Shown here in pieces: positions 1 to 5,964 of a stretch of DNA of 12,545 bases (position 1 is its first letter; each line of letters starts with the position of its first letter). Source of the DNA: Candidatus Elulimicrobium sp. (GTDB lineage: Bacteria > Patescibacteriota > Minisyncoccia > Moranbacterales > UBA9337); the NCBI GenBank assembly GCA_020722485.1, contig DYKS01000019.1, forward strand, positions 1 to 12,545, given 5' to 3'. The notes under the pieces are model-generated. The model did not search any database and had not been told where the DNA came from. It was given only the letters and a program-made list of their open reading frames with translations. The position numbers were made by a program, and so were the translations under genes.

Positions 1-244
1 CCGGCAAAAATTGTTTGTTGGATATAAAGCGAATAAATTTTTCTTTATCAAAAATTAACGTTTTTTCTACCTCAAAAAAGAAGTGTTGTTTTATCGCTTT
101 GTCGGAAAGCAAAAGTTTAATCAGTGCCGGATCATTCTTGCGCGCCAATTCCTGCGTTTGGTTTTTCAAAAGCACACCGTCTTGCGAAACAAGACGATCG
201 TCTTTTTTTAATAAATCTGTAAGTTGTTCAAATATATTTTTCAT
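1..244 (-). CDS. N-terminal part of a probable type III restriction-modification DNA methyltransferase (Mod), cut by window edge
   Basis: Partial reading frame starting at ATG (242-244) and running off the left edge; 81 residues are visible. It begins MKNIFEQLTDLLKKDDRL and continues with a conserved pattern: SQDG, LLKN, then LIKLLLSD, HFFFEVE, FDKEKF and ISNKQFLP. I recognise this from memory as the N-terminal segment of adenine-specific methyltransferases of the type III Mod group (COG2189-like), which would methylate one strand of an asymmetric site and also provide sequence recognition for a Res nuclease. The catalytic motifs (DPPY, FxGxG) and the target-recognition domain lie beyond the window, so activity cannot be judged. 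The gene starts 4 bases after the stop of a small helix-turn-helix gene, so the two are very probably one transcript. Family assignment rests on the N-terminus alone. Confidence 0.68.
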   Translation of the reverse strand, partial: MKNIFEQLTDLLKKDDRLVSQDGVLLKNQTQELARKNDPALIKLLLSDKAIKQHFFFEVEKTLIFDKEKFIRFISNKQFLP

Positions 245-248
245 GGTT

Positions 249-455
249 TTATTTTATTAAATCCTCAATTGAAACACTTAATGCTTTGGCTAATTTTGCC
301 ATAATAAACACGGACGGTTTTTTAATAACATTACTCTCAATTTTTGTCAGAGTAGTACATTTAACACCGGATTTTTTGGCAAAATCTTCTTGGGATAAGC
401 CCTATTTATTCCGATACTTCTTTATATTTTTCCCAATGTTTATTTCTGTTGCCAT
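249..455 (-). pseudogene. Xre/Cro-type helix-turn-helix regulator (R-M controller-like) with an in-frame TAG
   Basis: ATG at 453-455, stop TAA at 249-251, 68 codons. The frame reads MATEINIGKNIKKYRNK, then TAG at 402-404, then GLSQEDFAKKSGVKCTTLTK, IESNVIKKPSV and so on to EDLIK. Apart from the TAG it is a complete single-domain Xre regulator: recognition-helix region around TTLTKIES (residues 35-42) and C-terminal helix ALSVSIEDL. The TAG sits where the family usually has K, E or A before GLSQ, so one base change (for example AAG to TAG) explains it. TAG ends several intact genes here, so it is not recoded. Position directly ahead of a methyltransferase gene fits a controller of restriction-modification expression. 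A weak promoter may lie at 471-501 (TTGAAA, 19-base spacer, TACTAT). No internal ATG follows the stop early enough to restore the domain. Confidence 0.72.
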
Positions 456-529
456 AGTTTCACAAATTTAATAGTACGACAGTGATATGTTGTGCTTTCA
501 ATATTAAGATAGCAAATTTTCAAAATTCT

Positions 530-561
530 AACAATGAAAATTTATAGAGTTTCTCATTGTT
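530..561. repeat. Inverted repeat (hairpin) between the regulator and tRNA-Pro
   Basis: Arms AACAATGA (530-537) and TCATTGTT (554-561) are perfect complements with a 16-base AT-rich loop. On the minus strand this comes after tRNA-Pro and after the stronger hairpin at 565-595, and is followed by TAGAATTTTG. A weak terminator for the tRNA transcript is possible, but the T-tract is poor. Confidence 0.5.
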
Positions 562-564
562 GCT

Positions 565-595
565 CGCTTGTCTGCGTGTGACACGCAGACAAGCG
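565..595. repeat. Perfect 15-bp inverted repeat with one-base centre
   Basis: Left arm CGCTTGTCTGCGTGT (565-579), centre G (580), right arm ACACGCAGACAAGCG (581-595). It is far more GC-rich than its surroundings. No T-run follows on either strand, so it is not a standard intrinsic terminator. It could be a Rho-assisted or 3'-end-stabilising hairpin for the tRNA-Pro transcript, or a short repetitive palindrome of the genome. Confidence 0.8.
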
Positions 596-724
596 CGGGG
601 AAAGTAGGTTGCAATATCTCTTTTGGCAGTGCGTTTCACTTTGAGAAAAACGAAATTCGGTAGTAAAAGCAAAGACAAGACAAACCGAGCAACAAACTGC
701 CCGCAAAATTCGCAATGTCTAACT

Positions 725-798
725 TGGTCGGAGTGCTGGGAATCGAACCCAGTCAACATGCTCCCAAAGCATGCGTACTACCGGTATACGACACTCCG
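725..798 (-). tRNA. tRNA-Pro(UGG) with encoded CCA
   Basis: Read on the minus strand the gene folds completely. Acceptor CGGAGTG pairs with CACTCCG. The D-stem is GTAT/GTAC (last pair T-G). The anticodon arm is CATGC-TTTGGGA-GCATG with anticodon TGG. The T-arm is CTGGG-TTCGATT-CCCAG. Discriminator A is followed by CCA in the DNA (725-727). C1-G72 and A73 are the usual identity features of bacterial tRNA-Pro, and UGG can read all four proline codons by wobble. The 5' end lies 5 bases after the stop codon of the DciA-like gene, so the tRNA is probably cut from a shared transcript. Confidence 0.96.
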
Positions 799-803
799 TT
801 TTT

Positions 804-1085
804 TTAACGTGATAATTTAATTTCTTTTATTTCATCTTTTCCCAATTCTTCATTGACTTTGTTTTTTAAGTCTTCCCGACACAACCATAATTCGCTCGCC
901 CAATTAGAATTAGCGGCTTTGATAAAAATTTTCCCGTTCTTGTAAAAACTCGGTTGCCAACTTCTTTTACCAACGCGACCATATTCTTTCTCTACCACTT
1001 TAGAAAAAATAAAGAAAATTGTTTTTTCATCCAATTCTACCGATCCAAATTTTTTCCGTTGTAGAAAATTTTTTATCGCTTTCAT
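804..1085 (-). CDS. Short DciA-like / DUF721 protein
   Basis: 93 residues, ATG at 1083-1085, TAA stop. The core resembles the DUF721/DciA domain: a basic stretch (GRVGKRSWQPSFYKNGKI), a strand-turn with NSNWASELWL around residues 60-68, then a helix and strand ending KDEIKEIKLS. DciA is the widespread bacterial loader or operator of the replicative helicase DnaB. Very short versions containing little beyond this domain occur in reduced genomes, so a helicase-loading role is a family-based inference. AGGATGG seven bases before the ATG is an acceptable ribosome binding site. A dyad TGATTA-CA-TAATCA lies at 1099-1112 just upstream. The gene follows hup after the foldback element and is followed at 5 bases by tRNA-Pro. 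An RNA- or DNA-binding protein of other function remains possible. Confidence 0.6.
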   Translation of the reverse strand: MKAIKNFLQRKKFGSVELDEKTIFFIFSKVVEKEYGRVGKRSWQPSFYKNGKIFIKAANSNWASELWLCREDLKNKVNEELGKDEIKEIKLSR

Positions 1086-1098
1086 AAAAATACCATCC

Positions 1099-1112
1099 TG
1101 ATTACATAATCA
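1099..1112. promoter_or_regulatory. Operator-like dyad upstream of the DciA-like gene
   Basis: TGATTA and TAATCA arms separated by two bases, ending 13 bases before the start codon and just ahead of the AGGATGG ribosome binding site. It could be a binding site or a chance AT-rich dyad. I found no convincing -35/-10 pair beside it. Confidence 0.25.
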
Positions 1113-1195
1113 ATTGCTTATCTTAAACAAAATTAAATTTTAAAAATTTTTAACTATAATTATTTAGTTTCGGAAAAAATTTCTTAACTGAAAAA

Positions 1196-1311
1196 AGAGC
1201 CTGCCTGAAAAACCTTCGCTATGCCGGTATCAAATTTCACAAGAAAACCCGTCAGTTTTCAACTAAAATTTGATTCTCCAAAACAAAACGCGGGCTTTTC
1301 AGACAGGCTCT
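1196..1311. repeat. 116-base foldback element with 16-base terminal inverted repeats (terminator-like on minus strand)
   Basis: Left arm AGAGCCTGCCTGAAAA (1196-1211) and right arm TTTTCAGACAGGCTCT (1296-1311) are complementary except for one pair that becomes G-U in one RNA sense. Inside are nested inverted repeats: ATCAAATTT (1229-1237) with AAATTTGAT (1266-1274), and GAAAAC (1243-1248) with GTTTTC (1255-1260). The whole unit can fold into one long arm. On the minus strand it lies 57 bases after the hup stop and its last arm is followed by TTTTTT, so it can end hup transcription. The length and terminal repeats also fit a miniature transposable element or a structured RNA. I see no clear target-site duplication. 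Confidence 0.7.
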
Positions 1312-1368
1312 AATGGGATTTACTTATCTTTTTTTCTTGCTCTCAGAATTGAAACCGAAATCAAAAAA

Positions 1369-1653
1369 TTATTTAATCGCTTCTTTAAGAGACTTTCCTG
1401 CTTTAAATTTAGGAACAGTCATCGCCGCAATTTGAATTCTTTCTCCGGTCTTGGGATTAACTCCTTCGCGAGCCGCTCTTTTAGAAACTTTAAAAGTTCC
1501 GAAACCAGTCAAAGTGATTTTGTTCCCCTTGCGCAATTCTTCCGTGATTTTATCGGTCAACGCATCCAATGCCATCGCCGCGTCTTTTTTGGATATTTCC
1601 ACTTTGGAAACAATGTAATCAATCAAATTATCTTTGTTTATGTTATTCTCCAT
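1369..1653 (-). CDS. hup: HU-family nucleoid DNA-binding protein
   Basis: 94 residues from ATG at 1651-1653; TAA stop. A longer GTG start at 1662 is unlikely because it overlaps the ribosome binding site: AGGAGG ends 8 bases before the ATG, the strongest such site in the window. The protein is a complete HU/IHF subunit. An N-terminal two-helix dimerisation part (MENNINKDNLIDYIVSKV) is followed by TLTGFGTFKVSKRAARE (about 48-63), then the DNA-intercalating arm with NPKTGERI including the conserved proline (67), and the closing VPKFKAGKSLKEAIK. It binds DNA as a dimer, bending and compacting the chromosome. It lies downstream of rny with its own likely promoter at 1751-1780. In the leader, CGATTTT (1684-1690) and AAAATCG (1712-1718) could form a hairpin. 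Homodimeric HU is likelier than IHF because only one gene is seen. Confidence 0.95.
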   Translation of the reverse strand: MENNINKDNLIDYIVSKVEISKKDAAMALDALTDKITEELRKGNKITLTGFGTFKVSKRAAREGVNPKTGERIQIAAMTVPKFKAGKSLKEAIK

Positions 1654-1750
1654 TTTTTCCACCTCCTTTCAATAACTTCGCCACGATTTTCGCCTCATTT
1701 CACAAAGACTAAAAATCGCTCGACAAAATTTTATTCTTTTAACTTTCGCT

Positions 1751-1780
1751 ATTTTACCTCTTTTCCCTCAAATAAAGCAA
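1751..1780 (-). promoter_or_regulatory. Likely sigma70-type promoter of hup
   Basis: On the minus strand TTGCTT (1775-1780), an 18-base spacer and TAAAAT (1751-1756). It would give a leader of roughly 90 bases ending in the strong AGGAGG site. It sits in the spacer right after the rny stop. Confidence 0.5.
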
Positions 1781-1806
1781 ATGTTTTATCCACAGGCAAA
1801 CAAAAA

Positions 1807-3336
1807 CTAACGAGCATATTCCACTGAACGAGTTTCTCTTAATACATTAACTTTAATCTCACCCGGATATTTCAAATCTTCTTCAATTTTATCCGCTATT
1901 TTTCTAGCCAATTTTAAAGCGCCTAGATCATCCACTTTTTCCGGTTTGACAAAAATCCTGATTTCCCGTCCCGCTTGAATAGCATAAGCTTTGTCCACTT
2001 CTTCAAATGATAATGCTACTCCTTCCAATTCTTCCAACCGTTTCAAATAATCTTCTAATTTATCTTTTCTGGCTCCCGGACGACTAGCCGAAATCGCATC
2101 TGCCGCAGCCACTAAAAAAGATTCGGGCGTTTCAAAAGGATATTCTTCGTGATGAGATTTAACCGCGTCAATAACTTCTTTGGATATACCAAATTTTTCC
2201 AAAATTTTCACTCCGATTTCTACATGTGTGCCTTGAACTTCATGATCCAACGCTTTCCCAATATCGTGTAACAATCCGGCTTTCTTCGCCACCGCCACAT
2301 TGGCGCCCAACTCAACCGCCAAAGCGCCCGCTAAATGCGCCACTTCTATTGAATGAATTAAAACATTTTGTCCAAAACTAGTGCGATAACGCAATCGTCC
2401 CAAAAGATAAACTAATTTTTTGTCCAAACCCACCACGCCAGTATCATAAACAGCCGTTTCGCCCGCTTCTTTGATTTTCTTCTCTATTTCTTTTTTGGCG
2501 TAAGCCACCGCGTCTTCAATTCGACTAGGATGAATACGTCCATCTTCAATCAATTTTTCCAAAGCAACACGCGCTATTTCGCGTCGTGTCGGATTAAAAC
2601 AAGAAATTACCACCACTTCCGGAGTATCATCTACAATAATTTCCACGCCGGTAATTCTTTCTAACGCTTTGATATTACGTCCTTCTCGACCAATAATTCT
2701 TCCTTTGATTTCATCGGAAGGAATTGCGACTGTGCTGGTAGTAATTTCCGCCACATGCGAAGACGCGTATTTCTGCACCGCTTGAACAATTAAATCTCGC
2801 GACCGTTTCTCAATTTCTTCCATTCCATCTCTTTCTAATTTTTCAATCCGTTTCGAAATATTTTGGCGATTTTCTTCTTCTACTAATTGTAAAAGAATTT
2901 TCTTGGCCTGCTCTCTGTTCAATCCGGCAATTTTTTCCAGACGCTCCTGTTCTTTCTCTCGCGTCTGCTCAATCTCTTTTTTAATTTCTTGAATTTCCTT
3001 AACTTTTCGACGCAAAGATTCTTTTCTTTCTTCCAGTTCGCTAAATTTTTTCTCTATATTTTCCTCTTTTCTTTCCAAACGATCTTCACTTTTTCTTAAA
3101 TAATCTTCTCGTTCTTTTTCTTTTTTCTTCGCTTCCTCTAAAATTTCCACGGCCTTATTTTTGGCATCTAAAATTTTTTCTTTAGATTTTCTCTTGGCTT
3201 CTTCTAATACTTGAAACGCTTTGTTTTCTGCGACAATTATTTGTTTTTTGGCTAAAAATTGTCGAATAAAATAGCCAAACACGATTCCCGAACCCAACAA
3301 AATAAAACTTAGAAACGAAAAAACATTTGTTTCCAT
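1807..3336 (-). CDS. rny: Ribonuclease Y (RNase Y)
   Basis: 509 residues from ATG at 3334-3336, close to the usual family length of about 510-520; TAG stop. A 19-codon extension to a GTG at 3393 is possible but lacks a ribosome binding site and would precede the membrane anchor. Order of parts: N-terminal membrane segment (about 6-24), long charged coiled coil (about 35-190), KH domain with GRIIGREGRN (212-221), then an HD domain with H328, H334 and the HD pair H357-D358 in LLHDIGKALD, and D413 in the AAADAISASRPGAR segment. RNase Y is a membrane-bound endonuclease that starts mRNA decay in bacteria lacking RNase E. All metal-binding HD residues appear intact. A weak AGAAAG precedes the ATG. 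Placement before hup and the DciA-like gene is on the same strand, but hup probably has its own promoter. Confidence 0.96.
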   Translation of the reverse strand: METNVFSFLSFILLGSGIVFGYFIRQFLAKKQIIVAENKAFQVLEEAKRKSKEKILDAKNKAVEILEEAKKKEKEREDYLRKSEDRLERKEENIEKKFSELEERKESLRRKVKEIQEIKKEIEQTREKEQERLEKIAGLNREQAKKILLQLVEEENRQNISKRIEKLERDGMEEIEKRSRDLIVQAVQKYASSHVAEITTSTVAIPSDEIKGRIIGREGRNIKALERITGVEIIVDDTPEVVVISCFNPTRREIARVALEKLIEDGRIHPSRIEDAVAYAKKEIEKKIKEAGETAVYDTGVVGLDKKLVYLLGRLRYRTSFGQNVLIHSIEVAHLAGALAVELGANVAVAKKAGLLHDIGKALDHEVQGTHVEIGVKILEKFGISKEVIDAVKSHHEEYPFETPESFLVAAADAISASRPGARKDKLEDYLKRLEELEGVALSFEEVDKAYAIQAGREIRIFVKPEKVDDLGALKLARKIADKIEEDLKYPGEIKVNVLRETRSVEYAR

Positions 3337-3649
3337 AATCTTTCTGTCTTTAACCGACGATCCACAAACCCAAAACAAGACATTTTTATTCACTTTTAAC
3401 TAAAAAGAAACTAATCGCGTTTTTTTAGTTTTTGAAAACTTGAAAAAAAATCATTCTTCGCCCAAAAAAACGCAGAAAAGTCAAATTGAATAAGGTTTTC
3501 CATTCGAAAGACAATCTCATAGGATATCCGGTTAAAGAAAAATTACATATTTAACGCCCGATTTCAGTTGTCTAAAAACAGATTAAAACTAAACCGGACA
3601 ATGAGTCTCTTAAAAACTCTCATTTATATTATATTTGGAGATAATAATT
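3337..3649. other. Divergent intergenic spacer between rny and gpmI
   Basis: About 310 AT-rich bases between two divergent genes. It must hold the rny promoter. The best minus-strand candidate is TTGTCT, 16 bases, TATTCA (about 3500-3527), which is weak. An 8-bp palindrome GGATATCC and a loose CCGGTT...AACCGG pair are present but not convincing as a structure. A 31-codon minus-strand frame here has no ribosome binding site and no recognisable family, so I do not call a gene. Confidence 0.6.
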
Positions 3650-3678
3650 TTGTCAAAGAAATAAATTGATGATAAAAT
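3650..3678 (+). promoter_or_regulatory. Sigma70-type promoter of gpmI
   Basis: TTGTCA (3650-3655), exactly 17 bases, then TAAAAT (3673-3678). Transcription would begin near 3685, giving a leader of about 20 bases with no Shine-Dalgarno sequence ahead of the ATG at 3707. Confidence 0.72.
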
Positions 3679-3706
3679 AGAAAAGTAAACAGATAAAAAA
3701 TAAAAA

Positions 3707-5290
3707 ATGACAGGACCTCTAGTTTTAATTATTTTAGACGGTTGGGGCATAAGTTTTGAAAGCCAATACAATGTTCTAAGAAAAACAAATCTGCCTACTG
3801 TGGAAAAAATGAATAAATTTTATCCTTTGGTTACTTTGCAGGCTTCCGGTATTTCCGTCGGTCTGCTTTGGGGAGAACCAGGAAACAGTGAAGTGGGACA
3901 TATGACTCTTGGGGCGGGAAGAATTAATTATCAAAATTTGCCACGCATCACGCTTGCTATTCAGAACAAAACTTTTTTCCAAAACGAAGCTTTCATCCAA
4001 GCCATAGATAATGCCCAAAAAAATAACGGCGCGTTGCATTTAATGGGACTTTTGGGAGAGGGTTCCGTTCACTCTTACATTGATCATCTCTATGCCCTTT
4101 TGGAACTGGCTAAAAAGCATGGAATGAAAAAACTATTCATCCATCTTTTTACCGACGGACGAGATTCTTCACCACAATCGGGAATTAATTTAGTAGAAAA
4201 AATAGAAGAAAGATTAAAATTTTCCGGATCTGGACGCATTGCCAGTTTGTGCGGACGCAATTGGGCAATGGATCGCAATAATAATTGGGATCGTATAGAA
4301 AAAGCTTATCTAATGCTAACCGAAGGCAAGGGAACTCCGGTAAAAAATTTTTCGAATTACTTCAAAGAAAGTTATGCTAAAGGAGTTTACGATGAATATT
4401 TGGAACCGGCAGTAATGATGGAAAAAGAAAAACCATTAGCCACAATTCAAGATGGAGATTCAGTAATTTTTTTCAATTTTCGAGAAGACCGCGCGCGCCA
4501 ATTAACTAAAGCTTTTTCTTTACCAAGTTTTAATTCTTTTCCTCGCTCTAAAAAATTAAAAATAAAATTTGTAACAATGACAGAATACGAAAAAGACTTG
4601 CCTGTCTTAGTCGCTTTTCCTCCGAAAGAAATCAAAAATACACTGGGAGAAGTTTTGAGTCTTAATCATTTGCGACAATTGCGCGTCGCGGAAACGGAAA
4701 AATACGCTCACGTTACATATTTTTTTAACGGAGGGAAAGAAGAACCTTTTAGCGGGGAAGATCGCATACTGGTCCCTTCTCCAATCGTTTCCAGTTTTGA
4801 TCAAGCGCCAGAAATGAGCGCGGCCAAAATAACGGAAAAAGTTTTGGAAGCGTTAGCTTTGGAAAAATATTCTTTCATTTTAATCAATTATGCCAACGCC
4901 GATATGGTGGGGCATACCGCCAAAGAAGACGCCTGCGTTAAAGCGGTTATCACCATTGACAAAAATTTATCCATCTTGATTCCAGAAGTTTTAAAGAAAA
5001 AAGGATCGTTGCTAATCACCGCCGATCACGGAAATATTGAAGAAATAAAAAATATACAAACAGGAAAACCCAATACCGAGCATACTACTAACCCTGTCCC
5101 TCTTTGGTATATTACTCCGGAAAATCATCGCGCGCGAGAAAGAAATCCCGAAGAAATCTTGAAACAAGAAAGTCAAGTAGAAGGAATTTTAAGCGATGTC
5201 GCGCCAACTATCTTGGATATTTTAGGAATAAAAAAACCGCAAGAAATGACCGGAGAAAGTTTATTGCCTATTTTGGAACAAATAAAATAA
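3707..5290 (+). CDS. gpmI: 2,3-bisphosphoglycerate-independent phosphoglycerate mutase
   Basis: 527 residues, slightly over the usual 510 or so; ATG start, TAA stop. It interconverts 3- and 2-phosphoglycerate in lower glycolysis using two Mn2+ ions and a phosphoserine. Visible signature parts: ILDGWG (metal ligand D11), GEPGNSEVGHMTLGAGR with nucleophile S61, GSVHSYIDH (H122), FTDGRDSSP (149-156), GRNWAMDRNNNWDRI (about 183-197), FFNFREDRARQLT, K332 in AETEKYAHVTYFFNGG, NYANADMVGHT (D399, H403), TADHGN (D440, H441) and EHTTNPVP (H459). All expected metal and phosphate contacts are present, so it should be active. It is the only intact plus-strand gene, with its own promoter and a terminator 10 bases after the stop, hence monocistronic. 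There is no ribosome binding site, and the 5'-leader is short. Confidence 0.97.
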   Translation: MTGPLVLIILDGWGISFESQYNVLRKTNLPTVEKMNKFYPLVTLQASGISVGLLWGEPGNSEVGHMTLGAGRINYQNLPRITLAIQNKTFFQNEAFIQAIDNAQKNNGALHLMGLLGEGSVHSYIDHLYALLELAKKHGMKKLFIHLFTDGRDSSPQSGINLVEKIEERLKFSGSGRIASLCGRNWAMDRNNNWDRIEKAYLMLTEGKGTPVKNFSNYFKESYAKGVYDEYLEPAVMMEKEKPLATIQDGDSVIFFNFREDRARQLTKAFSLPSFNSFPRSKKLKIKFVTMTEYEKDLPVLVAFPPKEIKNTLGEVLSLNHLRQLRVAETEKYAHVTYFFNGGKEEPFSGEDRILVPSPIVSSFDQAPEMSAAKITEKVLEALALEKYSFILINYANADMVGHTAKEDACVKAVITIDKNLSILIPEVLKKKGSLLITADHGNIEEIKNIQTGKPNTEHTTNPVPLWYITPENHRARERNPEEILKQESQVEGILSDVAPTILDILGIKKPQEMTGESLLPILEQIK

Positions 5291-5300
5291 AAGAACAAAA

Positions 5301-5326
5301 AAACCGACCCCAAAAGGTCGGTTTTT
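5301..5326. terminator. Bidirectional intrinsic terminator between gpmI and clpP
   Basis: Stem AAACCGACC (5301-5309) with GGTCGGTTT (5316-5324), loop CCAAAA, followed by T's on the plus strand (5322-5326). On the minus strand the same stem is followed by TTTTTTTG. It serves both convergent genes, ending gpmI and the clpP transcript. Confidence 0.92.
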
Positions 5327-5349
5327 GATTTTTAATTACGAAAAAAAAA

Positions 5350-5943
5350 TTACTTTACAATTCGATCCACAATTCCATATTCCACAGCTTCTTCAGCGCT
5401 CATAAAATAATCGCGATCGGTGTCTTTTTCAATACGCGATAATTTTTGTTCTGTATGTTTTGCTAAAATTTTATTCAGTTTCTCGCGAGTTTTCAAAATT
5501 TGTCTAGCGTGAATTTCCACATCGGTCGCTTGTCCTTGAGCGCCACCCATCACTTGATGAATCATCACTTCGCCATTGGGTAAAATCATTCTTTTACCTT
5601 TTTTCCCCGCCGCTAACAACACCGCCGCTCCAGAAGCCGCCAATCCCACGCAAATGGTTTGCACATCCGGACGAACATACTGTATCGTATCATAAATAGC
5701 CAAAGTGGAAGAAACGACTCCGCCGGGAGAATTGATATACATTTTAATATCTTCCTTAGGATTTTGTGATTCCAAAAAAAGCAGTTGGGCAATAATGGCA
5801 TTAGCCATCGTATCTTCAATCGGAGAACCGATAAAAATAATCCTATCTTTTAAAAGACGAGAATAAATATCATACGCCCGTTCTCCGTAATGTGTTTTTT
5901 CTATTACAGTAGGAATTAATATTTGATTTTTAATTTTATCCAT
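5350..5943 (-). CDS. clpP: ATP-dependent Clp protease proteolytic subunit
   Basis: 197 residues, the normal ClpP length; ATG at 5941-5943, TAA stop. ClpP forms a tetradecameric barrel that degrades proteins fed by an AAA+ unfoldase. The catalytic triad is intact and correctly spaced: S104 in [15 protein letters not shown]129 in [17 protein letters not shown]178 in [13 protein letters not shown] (70-77) is the substrate-strand region. After the catalytic Ser it has Gly where many ClpPs have Met, giving [10 protein letters not shown], reminiscent of actinobacterial ClpP. The N-terminus [22 protein letters not shown] is typical, with a short or no propeptide. The gene begins 21 bases after tig and is surely cotranscribed with it. 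clpX, often next in such clusters, is absent; a terminator and the convergent gpmI follow. There is no ribosome binding site before the ATG. Confidence 0.97.
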   Translation of the reverse strand: MDKIKNQILIPTVIEKTHYGERAYDIYSRLLKDRIIFIGSPIEDTMANAIIAQLLFLESQNPKEDIKMYINSPGGVVSSTLAIYDTIQYVRPDVQTICVGLAASGAAVLLAAGKKGKRMILPNGEVMIHQVMGGAQGQATDVEIHARQILKTREKLNKILAKHTEQKLSRIEKDTDRDYFMSAEEAVEYGIVDRIVK

Positions 5944-5964
5944 AATGATTTTAATTTAATTGAT

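Noticed and set aside
15..260. Plus-strand frame of 81 codons at the left edge
   Set aside because: Antisense of the methyltransferase N-terminus, which has recognisable family sequence.
402..404. TAG recoding as a sense codon
   Set aside because: rny, ppa, the TsaB-like gene and the nuclease-like gene all end with TAG at normal family ends.
286..471. Plus-strand frame of 61 codons
   Set aside because: Antisense of the Xre-type regulator.
520..759. Minus-strand frame of 79 codons
   Set aside because: It starts inside tRNA-Pro and runs through both hairpins; not a credible protein.
623..820. Plus-strand frame of 65 codons
   Set aside because: It reads antisense through tRNA-Pro (WESNPVNMLPKH is the translated tRNA complement) and has no family match.
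1270..1827. Long plus-strand frame of 185 codons
   Set aside because: Antisense of hup and its upstream region, basic and aromatic-rich as expected for a shadow frame.
5104..5328. Plus-strand frame of 74 codons over the end of gpmI
   Set aside because: Overlaps the conserved gpmI C-terminus in another frame and reads through the terminator.
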